NCBI GenBank assembly: GCA_027451225.1 | Contig: DAIDJU010000134.1 | Span: 1-53,890, forward strand | DNA from: Acidocella sp. | Lineage (GTDB): Bacteria; Pseudomonadota; Alphaproteobacteria; Acetobacterales; Acetobacteraceae | Reading direction: 5' to 3' | DNA: 53,890 bases | Part shown: piece after piece, positions 46,475-53,890 of the stretch | Layout: every line of letters begins with the position of its first letter | Position numbering within the stretch: position 1 is the stretch's first letter | Program-made: the position numbers and the translations under genes | The notes under the pieces: generated by a model | The model's input: only the letters and a program-made list of their open reading frames with translations | Database searches by the model: none | Told to the model about the DNA's origin: nothing

Positions 46475-46587
46475 GGCGCGCCACATCCTGCCGGTAACGC
46501 TGCTATGCACGCAATGCGGGAAAGTTTTGGCGGTTGTGGTTCGATCAAAGGTAGTAAAGATTTACGACAATTAATGTGACATAAACC

Positions 46588-46729
46588 ACCCCGTAAGGCA
46601 TGGGGTATGTCCGGTGCCTCGTTCGAGGCGCTTAGGTTGAGGCCTTTATCGAGCTGGGCGATGCCCCGGTCCCCTGGGGTTTTGTGATTGACTTTAATCA
46701 AGGCCTCGGCAGGATGATCTCTACCTGCC
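46588..46729 (+). ncRNA. Candidate structured RNA or leader before the M20 amidohydrolase gene
   Basis: Four stem-loops follow each other: ACCCC/GGGGT (46588-46606); GCCTCG-TT-CGAGGC (46616-46629); a closed domain GAGGCCTT/AAGGCCTC (46639-46707) holding GATT/AATC and alternative CCCC/GGGG or GGGC/GCCC pairings; and GGCAGG/CCTGCC (46708-46729). An AT-rich stretch with GTAAAGATTTAC precedes it. It matches no RNA family I recognise. It could be a leader of the downstream gene or a free small RNA. Confidence 0.4.
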
Positions 46730-46756
46730 CGCGAATAATAACAACCAACGAGACAT

Positions 46757-47893
46757 ATGATGCCCGATGATCTGGCCCAGCAGCTGAGCTTATGGCGGCA
46801 CCATCTCCACGCGCACCCGGAGCTTTCGCTCAAGGAATCGGGGACGGCGGCTTTCGTCTGCGCCCGGCTGACCGAGATGGAAATCCCCCATACGGCGGGC
46901 ATTGGCGGACATGGCGTTGTTGGCGTGCTCTCGCGGGGTGGGGGCAACCGCGCCGTGGGGCTGCGGGCGGATATGGATGCGCTGCCGATTCACGAGGCCA
47001 CCGGGCTGGCTTATGCCTCGCGCCATGCGGGGGTCATGCACGCTTGCGGGCATGATGGGCACACGGTCTCGCTGCTGGGGGCCGCGGCGCTGCTGCTGCG
47101 TGACCATAGCTGGAGCGGCAAGATCTACCTTGTCTTCCAGCCCGCCGAGGAAGGCTTCGGCGGGGCCGAGGCCATGCTGGCGGACGGGCTGCTGGAACGT
47201 TTCCCGATGCAGAGCATCTACGGCTACCATAACTGGCCGGGGCTGGAAGCCGGCAAGGTGCTGCTGCACGAAGGTCCGGTAATGGCCGGAGCGGCGAATT
47301 TCTCCATCACCCTGCATGGCCGCGCGGGCCATGCCGCCATGCCGCATGATTGCGCCGACCCGGTGCAGGGGCTCGCGCATCTCATCATCGCGCTCAACAG
47401 CATCACCGCCCGTAACAAGGACCCGCAGGATGCCGGAGTTATCTCCACCTGTACGCTGAGCGCCGGAGAGGCGCGCAACCAGATCCCCAACACCACCACG
47501 CTTGGCGGCACCATCCGCGCGCTCACGCCCCATACCATGCAGTTGCTGAAAACCCGGCTCGCCGAGGTCGCCCGCCATACGGCGCGGGCGCATGAGTTGG
47601 AAGCGGAGGTGGAGATCTTCAGCAACCTGCCGCCCACCATCAACAGCAAGGCCGAGGTGGATCTGGCCTTCAACGCCGCGCAGGCGGCGGGGGTGAATGT
47701 GGAACGCGCCGCCCGCGGCTCCATGGCGGCGGAGGATTTTGGCCGGTTCCTAGAGGTTCTGCCCGGGGCTTATGCCTGGATCGGCAATGGCGCCACTGCG
47801 CCGCTGCATAATCCGGGCTACGATTATAACGACGCCATCCTGCCGCTGGCCGCGCGTTATCTGGCCATCGTGGCCAAGGCGGCGCTGGCATGA
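46757..47893 (+). CDS. M20-family amidohydrolase (hippurate hydrolase/N-acyl amino acid hydrolase type)
   Basis: A 378-aa M20D metalloamidohydrolase. Motifs are RADMDALPIHE, the metal ligands C97, H99 and H102 in HACGHDGH, QPAEEGFGGAEAML with Glu131-132, YGYHNWPG, and the dimerisation domain with GRAGHAAMPHD. The family cleaves N-acyl amino acids, hippurate, indole-acetyl amino acids or related amides; the substrate here is unknown. A structured region precedes it, and its stop overlaps the FkbM-like gene (ATGA), implying a two-gene unit. ATG 46757 or the next ATG codon 46760 may be used. Confidence 0.9.
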   Translation: MMPDDLAQQLSLWRHHLHAHPELSLKESGTAAFVCARLTEMEIPHTAGIGGHGVVGVLSRGGGNRAVGLRADMDALPIHEATGLAYASRHAGVMHACGHDGHTVSLLGAAALLLRDHSWSGKIYLVFQPAEEGFGGAEAMLADGLLERFPMQSIYGYHNWPGLEAGKVLLHEGPVMAGAANFSITLHGRAGHAAMPHDCADPVQGLAHLIIALNSITARNKDPQDAGVISTCTLSAGEARNQIPNTTTLGGTIRALTPHTMQLLKTRLAEVARHTARAHELEAEVEIFSNLPPTINSKAEVDLAFNAAQAAGVNVERAARGSMAAEDFGRFLEVLPGAYAWIGNGATAPLHNPGYDYNDAILPLAARYLAIVAKAALA

Positions 47894-49053
47894 CGTACCG
47901 CATGGCATGGTCCGCCGAATTGCCGGATCTGCTGGAGGAACGCCTCAGCGCGGCCGTAGCTGGGCGGGTGGGGCTGGTGGTGGTGCCGGTGGCGGAGCGG
48001 CCATTCCCGCTCTGGCTGCGCGCCGGAACCGATGACGCCGCAACCGCCGCCGCCTCGTTCGACCTGCAGATGAACGGGCTCGACATCGTCCACGAGCCGC
48101 GCCGGATTCTGGAGATCGGGGCGCGGGCGGGGTATCGCAGCGTGGCGCTGGCTCATGCCTACCCGGCGGCGGAGATCCTGGCCACAGAGCCCAATCCCGC
48201 CTTCCAGCGCGTGGCGACGCTCAACACCGTGCCCTATGGCAATATCACGGTGCTCAACCTTGCCGTTGGGGTGGAGGCCGTGCGTCACGATTTCTTCGGC
48301 CGCGAGGGGGAGGCGGGCTGTCCCGCGCTCATGCGCCATGAGGCCGGGCAGATCACCGCCACGCCGCTGGCGCATCTGCTCACTCATCGGCGCTGGAACG
48401 ATGTGGACACCATCATCCTCAAGCCCGATGCCGCCTCGCTCGGCATTCTGGACCAGCCCTTGCCGCGCCGCGTAAGGCTGCTGGCGGTGGAGACGGGCGG
48501 AGAGGCGCTGCCTCCCGCGACCATGGCGAAACTGCCGATGGCCGAATTCCTGACCATGATCTCCGGCGATTACGTGTTGTTCTACCGCCGGTCCTTGCAA
48601 AAAGCCCTGCCGGAACCGCCGCGTTCCGTACCCGTTTACATGCCGGACGGTCCGCCCCAGGGGTTGACGCTGGAGAATGTCAGCGATGACCCTCCGGGCT
48701 TTTTCCAGATCGGGCGCGAGGGCTTCCGCCTGCACCCAAACCCGCATGGCGAACCGCTGGCGCGCGCCATCGTGACCCAGCGGAATCTCGATTTCGTGGA
48801 GTTGCAGGTTTCCATGCGAGTGGTGCGCGAGGATTCGGCCCCGGTGCGCTTCAAGGTGGAGATGCTCGGCGAGACCGGGACGATCCTGGCTTCGGGCATG
48901 GAGGTGGTGCCCGGCGGCAAGGCGCGCGCCATGGTGCTGCAATTGCCCGAGTATCAGGGGCCGTGCAGCATTGCCTTTTCCACGCAGATGGCCGAGCACG
49001 GCGCTTCCAACCACGCCGCCTGGGCTGAGTTCATCTCCGCCACCTTCGTGTAA
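47890..49053 (+). CDS. FkbM-like methyltransferase-fold protein with C-terminal beta domain
   Basis: A 387-aa protein I do not recognise as a named family. Residues 65-250 look like an FkbM-type Rossmann fold: RRILEIGARAGYRSVALAH in the SAM position, LATEPNP after strand 2, and ITVLNLAVG. Where FkbM enzymes have K-x-D-x-E-G-x-E there is IILKPDAASLGIL, so the acidic catalytic motif is lost. Residues about 260-387 form a beta-rich, Val/Glu-rich domain ending WAEFISATFV. It overlaps the M20 gene by 4 bp. Function unknown; a methyltransferase or a binding protein are both possible. Confidence 0.6.
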   Translation: MTYRMAWSAELPDLLEERLSAAVAGRVGLVVVPVAERPFPLWLRAGTDDAATAAASFDLQMNGLDIVHEPRRILEIGARAGYRSVALAHAYPAAEILATEPNPAFQRVATLNTVPYGNITVLNLAVGVEAVRHDFFGREGEAGCPALMRHEAGQITATPLAHLLTHRRWNDVDTIILKPDAASLGILDQPLPRRVRLLAVETGGEALPPATMAKLPMAEFLTMISGDYVLFYRRSLQKALPEPPRSVPVYMPDGPPQGLTLENVSDDPPGFFQIGREGFRLHPNPHGEPLARAIVTQRNLDFVELQVSMRVVREDSAPVRFKVEMLGETGTILASGMEVVPGGKARAMVLQLPEYQGPCSIAFSTQMAEHGASNHAAWAEFISATFV

Positions 49054-49056
49054 GCT

Positions 49057-49794
49057 GTGGAGTGGCAGGAGCCAGCCATCGTCCTGGAGGCCGCCTTGCA
49101 TGGCGAGGGCGATCTGGTGGTCACGCTGCTTACGCCGCTGGGGCTGTGGCGGGGGTTGGCCAAGGGCGGCGCCTCGCGCCGGCAGGTGGCGGTCTGGCAG
49201 CGGGGGAACATTCTCTCTGCCCGCTGGGTGGCCCGCACCGCCGACCAGTTGGGAGCCTTGTCCGCCGAGCTGGTGCGCCCGGTGGCGGCGCTGGCCATGG
49301 CCTCGCCCGAGACGCTGGAGATCCTCAACGCCGCCTGCGCCCTGGCGGCGGGGGCGCTGCCGGAGCGCGAGGCGGCCCCCGAGAGCTTCGCCGGTCTGGT
49401 GCGGCTGTTCGCGGGTATCGACATTCCCGGCTTCCCCCTGCCCGAACTCGCCCGCTGGGAGGTCACCCTGCTGCGCGAGCTGGGCTTCGGGCTGGATTTT
49501 TCCTCCTCCGCCGGAGGAAATGACCGCATGGCTTATGTCTCGCCGCGCACCGGCCGGGCGGTGACGCTTTCCGAGGCAGGGGACTGGGCCCCCAAGCTGT
49601 TCCCGCTGCCCGACTTCCTGCTGGAAGATGCCCGAGCCGCCTTGGCCGATTGCGTGGCTGCCTTGCGCATCACCGGCCATTTCCTGGAGCGCGACGTGTT
49701 CGGCGGGCGCCACCGCCCCCTTCCACCGGCGCGGGCCGGTCTTTATGAGCGTCTCTCGCGTAGCCTGGAGGAGAAGCAGAACCATGCCGGATGA
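49057..49794 (+). CDS. recO: DNA repair protein RecO
   Basis: A 245-aa RecO: an N-terminal OB fold ([38 protein letters not shown]) and a helical domain with [17 protein letters not shown]. RecO loads RecA on SSB-covered DNA together with RecR and anneals strands. The usual four-Cys zinc site of many RecO proteins is not visible, as in other Gram-negative members. The GTG start at 49057 follows the FkbM-like stop by 3 bp, and the 3' end overlaps parC by 11 bp. Confidence 0.92.
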   Translation: MEWQEPAIVLEAALHGEGDLVVTLLTPLGLWRGLAKGGASRRQVAVWQRGNILSARWVARTADQLGALSAELVRPVAALAMASPETLEILNAACALAAGALPEREAAPESFAGLVRLFAGIDIPGFPLPELARWEVTLLRELGFGLDFSSSAGGNDRMAYVSPRTGRAVTLSEAGDWAPKLFPLPDFLLEDARAALADCVAALRITGHFLERDVFGGRHRPLPPARAGLYERLSRSLEEKQNHAG

Positions 49795-52003
49795 TTTGGG
49801 CGGACAGATCGAAGACCTGCCCCTGAGCAACGCGCTCTCCGAGCGTTATCTCGCCTATGCGCTCTCCACCATCATGTCCCGCTCGCTGCCCGATGTGCGC
49901 GACGGGCTGAAGCCGGTGCATCGCCGGCTCATCTACGCCATGCACCAGCTCAAGCTGGACCCGCGCTCCGGCTTCAAGAAATGCGCCCGTGTCGTGGGCG
50001 ACGTGATGGGTAAGTTCCACCCGCATGGCGATAGCTCGATCTACGAGGCGCTGGTGCGCTTGGCGCAGGAGTTCTCCTCGCGTTTCCCGCTGATCGAGGG
50101 CCAGGGCAATTTCGGCAATATCGACGGCGATAACGCCGCCGCCATGCGTTACACCGAATCGCGCCTGACCGAGATCGCCGAGCTGCTGCTGCGTGGTATC
50201 GACGAAAACGCCGTGGATTTCCGCCCCACCTACGATGGCGAGGAGCAGGAGCCGGTGGTGCTGCCGGGCGCATTCCCGAATCTGCTGGCCAATGGTGCCG
50301 CGGGCATCGCTGTGGGCATGGCCACCTCCATTCCGCCGCACAACGCAAGCGAGGTCTGCGCCGCCGCCATCCACCTGATTGGCAACCCCAACGCCACCAC
50401 GGCCGAGCTGCTCACCCATATGCGCGGCCCGGATTTCCCCACCGGGGGTGAGCTGGTGGAGGATGAGGCGACGATCTGCGCCGCTTACGAGACGGGCAGG
50501 GGCTCCCTGCGCACCCGTGCCAAGTGGCACAAGGAAGAGGGCAAGCACGGCACCTGGGTGATCGTGGTCAGCGAGATCCCGTATCAGGTGCAGAAATCCC
50601 GCCTCGTCGAGCAGATCGCCATTCTGCTGACCGAGAAGAAACTGCCGCTGCTGGGCGATATCCGCGACGAATCCGCCGAGACCATTCGCTTGGTGCTGGA
50701 GCCCAAGAGCCGCATCGTCGATGCCGATATGCTCATGGCCTCGCTGTTCCGCGCCACGCAGCTGGAATCCCGCTTCGCCCTGAACATGAACGTGCTGGAT
50801 GGCGGGCGCACCCCGCGCGTGATGGGGCTGAAGGCGATTCTACGCGCCTGGCTCGACCACCGGCACGAGGTGCTGGTGCGCCGCTCGCAGCACCGGCTGG
50901 ACGCCATCGCCCGCCGGCTTGAGATTCTCGAAGGCTATATCAAGGTCTTCCTTAATCTTGACGAGGTGATCCGCATCATCCGCACCGAGGACGAGCCGAA
51001 AGCGGTGCTGATCCGCACCTTCGAGCTGACCGAGATGCAGGCCGAGGCGATCCTGAACATGCGGTTGCGCGCCTTGCGCAAGCTCGAAGAGATGGAAATC
51101 CGCAACGAGCATAAGAAGCTCTCGGCGGAGCAGGCTGATCTACGCGCGTTGCTGGCCGACGAGGGCAAGCGCTGGAAGAAGATCGGCAAAGAGATCGCCG
51201 AGGTGCGCGAGAAATTCGGCTCCGGCCCGCTGGGCGCACGCCGCACGCAGATTTCCGCCGCTGCTCCGGTGGTCGAAATCGTCGCCGAGGCGCTGGTGGA
51301 GCGCGAGGCGATCACCGTGATCCTTTCGGAAAAAGGCTGGATCCGCGCGCAGAAAGGCCATCTGGCTGACGATGTTGAACTGAAATTCAAGGAAGGCGAC
51401 AAGCTCGGCTTCCTGCTCCGCTGCGAATCCACCGACAAGATCGCCCTGCTCGGCACCAATGGGCGCGTCTACACCATCAAGGCGTCCGACATTCCGCGTG
51501 GGCGTGGCGATGGTCAGGCCATCCGCCTGCTGGTGGAACTGGCCAACGAGGACGGCGTACTGGCGCTGTTCGTGCCCGATGCCGCGCAGAAATATCTGGT
51601 GGCCTCGTCCACCGGGCGCGGCTTCCTGCTCCCCGGCGCGGAGCTGGCTTCCGAGCGGCGTGCGGGCAAGACGATCCTGGTGCTCAAGCCCGGCGAGGAA
51701 TGGGCCGCCTGCGTGCCCGCCAAGGGCGACCATGTGGCGGTAATCGGGCAGAACCGCAAGCTGCTGGTGTTCCCGCTGGATCAGCTCCCCGAAATGCCCA
51801 AAGGCACAGGCGTGCAGTTGCAAAAATACAAGGATGGCGGGCTGGCGGATGTGAAGACCTTCAGCCTCGCCGCTGGCCTCACCTGGCGCATTGGCGAGAA
51901 GCTGCGCGTGGAGCAGAAGCTGACCGAATGGCTGGGCGCCCGTGCCGCCGTGGGCAAGATGCCGCCGAACGGTTTCCCGCGTTCCAACACGTTCGGCGAC
52001 TGA
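49784..52003 (+). CDS. parC: DNA topoisomerase IV subunit A
   Basis: A 739-aa type IIA topoisomerase A subunit. [33 protein letters not shown] starts the winged-helix domain; the quinolone region is [12 protein letters not shown] with Ser84 and Glu88; the active-site Tyr is Y123 in [10 protein letters not shown] reduced C-terminal beta-pinwheel ends the protein and there is no GyrA box, so ParC rather than GyrA. It decatenates sister chromosomes with ParE, which is not in the window. The ORF-track start at 49628 is inside recO; ATG 49784 gives the normal N-terminus. Confidence 0.95.
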   Translation: MPDDLGGQIEDLPLSNALSERYLAYALSTIMSRSLPDVRDGLKPVHRRLIYAMHQLKLDPRSGFKKCARVVGDVMGKFHPHGDSSIYEALVRLAQEFSSRFPLIEGQGNFGNIDGDNAAAMRYTESRLTEIAELLLRGIDENAVDFRPTYDGEEQEPVVLPGAFPNLLANGAAGIAVGMATSIPPHNASEVCAAAIHLIGNPNATTAELLTHMRGPDFPTGGELVEDEATICAAYETGRGSLRTRAKWHKEEGKHGTWVIVVSEIPYQVQKSRLVEQIAILLTEKKLPLLGDIRDESAETIRLVLEPKSRIVDADMLMASLFRATQLESRFALNMNVLDGGRTPRVMGLKAILRAWLDHRHEVLVRRSQHRLDAIARRLEILEGYIKVFLNLDEVIRIIRTEDEPKAVLIRTFELTEMQAEAILNMRLRALRKLEEMEIRNEHKKLSAEQADLRALLADEGKRWKKIGKEIAEVREKFGSGPLGARRTQISAAAPVVEIVAEALVEREAITVILSEKGWIRAQKGHLADDVELKFKEGDKLGFLLRCESTDKIALLGTNGRVYTIKASDIPRGRGDGQAIRLLVELANEDGVLALFVPDAAQKYLVASSTGRGFLLPGAELASERRAGKTILVLKPGEEWAACVPAKGDHVAVIGQNRKLLVFPLDQLPEMPKGTGVQLQKYKDGGLADVKTFSLAAGLTWRIGEKLRVEQKLTEWLGARAAVGKMPPNGFPRSNTFGD

Positions 52004-52069
52004 GGCGGGGCAAAAATTTGCCCTAATTCAGCGGCAGGCTGGCCGCTGCAAACTTGGGAGAAGATTGCC

Positions 52070-52393
52070 ATGACCACTCGTCGCTCTCTTGCCGCTTTGG
52101 TGTTTGGCGCGGCTGCGGCCTTGGCGGTTGGCGCGGGGGCCAGTGCCCAGCCTGTGCCGCCTTACCCGCCGGGCTATCAGCCGCTTCCGCCGATGCGCGC
52201 CGAACCTCCGCCGCCTCCGCCGCCTGGGGCTGCGTTTATCTGGCGGCCGGGCCATTGGCAGTGGAATGGCTATCGTTATCGTTGGGTGCCCGGCCATTAT
52301 GTCCATCGCCACCCGCACTGGAACCGCTGGGTTGATGGCCACTGGGCTGTGCGCGGCGGCACTTGGGTCTGGATCCCCGGCCACTGGAATTAA
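52070..52393 (+). CDS. Secreted WXXGXW-repeat protein
   Basis: A 107-aa exported protein. A signal peptide (about 1-27, ALVFGAAAALAVGAGASA, cleaved before QP) is followed by a Pro-rich stretch and repeats of the WXXGXW type (WRPGHW, WVPGHY, WVDGHW, WIPGHW). Such YXWGXW/WXXGXW small proteins are common in Proteobacteria and of unknown function, perhaps envelope associated. The gene is 66 bp after parC; a ribosome binding site GGGAGA lies before the ATG. Confidence 0.82.
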   Translation: MTTRRSLAALVFGAAAALAVGAGASAQPVPPYPPGYQPLPPMRAEPPPPPPPGAAFIWRPGHWQWNGYRYRWVPGHYVHRHPHWNRWVDGHWAVRGGTWVWIPGHWN

Positions 52394-52410
52394 AACTTAA
52401 AAGTTTTTGG

Positions 52411-52438
52411 GTGCAGCCTTTTTTTAAAAAGGCTGCAT
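52411..52438. terminator. Bidirectional terminator between the WXXGXW gene and sufE
   Basis: TGCAGCCTTTTT pairs with AAAAAGGCTGCA (52412-52437), followed by TTTTA on the plus strand. A second, A/T-only dyad AAAACTT-AA-AAGTTTT lies at 52392-52407. It separates convergent genes. Confidence 0.88.
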
Positions 52439-52451
52439 TTTACTTTGCTTT

Positions 52452-52886
52452 TTACTTCTCGCCCGCAAGGGCGTGAATCCGCTCCACCATCGCGGCAACA
52501 CCATTGCCCCGGTTGGTGGAAAGCGCGCCGATGAGCCCCAGATCCTTCAGGAACTGCGCCGGCGTCGCCAGGATCTCCTGCCGCGTACGCCCGGAATAGA
52601 CGCGCAGCACCAGCGCCACCAAGCCGGAGACGATGGCGGCATCGGACGCGCCGGTGAAGAGCAGCTTGTCATTTTCCTCATGTGCCGCCAGCCAGACTTG
52701 CGACTGGCACCCCCGCACGCGATGCGCCTCGTCCTGCCATTCGGCGGGGTAGGCGGGCAGTTTGCGGCCCAGCTCGATGATGAACTCGTAGCGGTCCATC
52801 CAATCGTCGAACATTGCCAGATCTTCGCCGATCGCCTCGATGGCGGCTGCGGGCGTGTTTTCCTGCGGTTGAAAATACTCTGTCAT
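52452..52886 (-). CDS. sufE: Sulfur-acceptor protein SufE
   Basis: A 144-aa SufE. The acceptor Cys is C60 in RVRGCQSQVWL, and the fold markers WMDRYEFIIELGRKLP and LRVYSGRTRQEILATP are present. SufE takes the persulfide sulfur from SufS and enhances its activity, passing sulfur to SufB. It is encoded about 45 kb from the suf operon, downstream of corA with a stop/start overlap (ATGA). The suf operon already has a SufU-type gene. Confidence 0.95.
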   Translation of the reverse strand: MTEYFQPQENTPAAAIEAIGEDLAMFDDWMDRYEFIIELGRKLPAYPAEWQDEAHRVRGCQSQVWLAAHEENDKLLFTGASDAAIVSGLVALVLRVYSGRTRQEILATPAQFLKDLGLIGALSTNRGNGVAAMVERIHALAGEK

Positions 52887-53848
52887 ATCCAGCCTTTTTT
52901 ACGAAACCAAAGCAGCGGCAGCACAGCGGAGAGGAGCATGATGGTCCAGGCATAGCCATAGCCATAGGTCCAACTCAACTCCGGGATATTGTGGAAGTTC
53001 ATCCCGTAAATCCCGGCGATGAGCGTGGGCGGTATGCCGACGATGCTCACCACGGTCAGCACCTTGATCAGTGCGTTCTGTGCGATGTTGATCAGCCCCA
53101 GCGTGGAATCCAGCAGGAATTGCACTTTGTCGGTCAGGTGCACGCTGTATTCGTTGAGGGAGGAGATATCCTTCTGCACCGATTTAAGGCGTTGCAGGAC
53201 AGAGGAGGGCAGCCAGTCCGCCGAGGCGATGGCGTAGGGCGCGATGCGCGCCACGCCGAGCTGGCTGTCGCGCAGGAAGGAGATGGTATCGTAATCGCGC
53301 CCCAGGATGACGAGTGCCGCCTTTAACTCAGCTTCGGTATTGCGGACGCGCTGCTCGGTTTTCAGCCGGTGGTGAAACACGCGATGGCTCAGATGATCCA
53401 GCTCATCGCGCAGCCGCTCCAGCGCATCGGCCTGGCGATCCACGATCGCCTCCAGCAGCCCGGCGAAGATATGCGCGGAACTGGTATCGGAGACGTTATG
53501 CGGCTGAGTACAGAACTGGCTGAACACGATGCTGGGCGAGAAGCGCAAGGTTACCAGATAGTCGGGGCTGAGCACGAAGCCGCAGACGCTGGCTTGCAGG
53601 GCGCCTTCGGCATTGCGGGTGACCACGGGCAGGGACATGGTGAGCACCTGGCCGCTGACGGAAAGGCGCGATGAGGCCTCAATCTCGGTGAGCGCCGCCT
53701 TGTCGGGCAAAGAGAGGCCGGTGATGCGCGTGACGAAGGCGCGTTCCTCCGCCACTGGGTTTTCCAGGTCAAACCAAACAGCGCGCTGCGCGGCCTCGGT
53801 GCTGAGGTTTAAGATCCTGCCTGTCTCGCAAGCATAGGCGTTGAGCAT
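52883..53848 (-). CDS. corA: CorA-type magnesium/divalent cation transporter
   Basis: A 321-aa CorA-family (2-TM-GxN) channel. A large cytoplasmic funnel domain with long helices (about 1-255) leads to TM1 with the signature YGMNFHNIPEL after it, then TM2 (AWTIMLLSAVLPLLW) and the basic tail RKKGWI. It forms a pentamer for Mg2+ uptake; related members (ZntB-like) export or import zinc. The PEL after GMN favours CorA. ATG 53848 has GAGGGG 5 nt upstream, so the ORF-track start at 53881 is rejected. The stop overlaps the sufE start. Confidence 0.92.
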   Translation of the reverse strand: MLNAYACETGRILNLSTEAAQRAVWFDLENPVAEERAFVTRITGLSLPDKAALTEIEASSRLSVSGQVLTMSLPVVTRNAEGALQASVCGFVLSPDYLVTLRFSPSIVFSQFCTQPHNVSDTSSAHIFAGLLEAIVDRQADALERLRDELDHLSHRVFHHRLKTEQRVRNTEAELKAALVILGRDYDTISFLRDSQLGVARIAPYAIASADWLPSSVLQRLKSVQKDISSLNEYSVHLTDKVQFLLDSTLGLINIAQNALIKVLTVVSIVGIPPTLIAGIYGMNFHNIPELSWTYGYGYAWTIMLLSAVLPLLWFRKKGWI

Positions 53849-53890
53849 GTCATCCCCTCTGTCCCAGGCGCGGCGGAGCAATACCAGGGT

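Noticed and set aside
46475-46756. Known ncRNA (SRP RNA, 6S RNA, tmRNA, common riboswitches)
   Set aside because: None of the signature sequences I know, such as the SRP tetraloop domain or the tmRNA tag frame, is present; it is left as an unassigned structured region.
47857-49830. Minus-strand ORF of 657 aa
   Set aside because: Antisense to the FkbM-like gene and recO, with composition expected from the opposite strand of GC-rich coding DNA.

Overview
This 53.9 kb window is a GC-rich, densely packed bacterial chromosome segment. Gene content and order (sufR-BCDS-U-T-A; argS-SPOR-nagZ-scpAB-tatBC-serS; lysC/ptsP/prfA/prmC/DUF4167) point to an alphaproteobacterium. I infer Acetobacteraceae from the overall look of the proteins, but this has not been tested by any search. 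I see no prophage, complete insertion sequence, CRISPR array, rRNA or tRNA. It is mostly core genome, with a few accessory genes and several small palindromic repeats.

Layout. (1) 1-8.2 kb: the 5' end of glmS, a phosphoglycolate phosphatase, then a tightly coupled SUF iron-sulfur operon (Rrf2 regulator, sufB, C, D, S, sufU-type scaffold, sufT, sufA), ended by a palindromic terminator. On the opposite strand follow xthA and a second A-type carrier. (2) 8.2-17.9 kb: dgt, argS, a SPOR membrane protein, nagZ, an M50 protease, scpA, scpB, a chaC-like gene, tatB, tatC and serS, nearly all overlapping or within a few bases of each other. (3) 18.0-27.0 kb: a four-gene RND efflux operon (mdtA, mdtB, mdtC, outer-membrane factor) without an adjacent regulator. 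(4) 27.2-34.0 kb: a cold-shock protein, a BLUF photoreceptor, an RsmB-type methyltransferase, a GNAT enzyme, guaA, a GlsB/YeaQ membrane protein, a glycosyltransferase and a DUF2189 membrane protein. The last two are separated by a MITE-like element. (5) 34.3-45.7 kb: infC, then a long minus-strand series lysC, nitronate monooxygenase-like, ptsP, rodZ, ispG, hisS, prfA, prmC, and finally a DUF4167 gene with its own terminator. (6) 45.8-53.9 kb: ubiG, a structured intergenic region, an M20 amidohydrolase coupled to an unusual FkbM-like protein, recO, parC, a WXXGXW-repeat secreted protein, and a minus-strand corA-sufE pair.

How the genes fit together. The window holds nearly a whole Fe-S assembly pathway: SufS, both SufU-type and SufE-type sulfur partners or scaffolds, the SufBCD scaffold complex, two A-type carriers, SufT and a candidate Fe-S-sensing repressor. 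A [4Fe-4S] client, IspG, is also present. Other blocks serve translation (argS, serS, hisS, infC, prfA, prmC, rsmB-like), chromosome maintenance (scpAB, parC, recO, xthA, dgt) and the envelope (tatBC, nagZ, rodZ, RND pump).

Most notable for follow-up: a 143-bp MITE-like hairpin with a TAA target duplication, inserted exactly between two convergent stop codons; infC with an apparent AUA start; two members of a TAGAGCAA palindrome family, one directly before guaA; a multi-hairpin region before the M20 gene; and a two-domain FkbM-like protein that has lost its family motif. I did not find a convincing large undescribed system.
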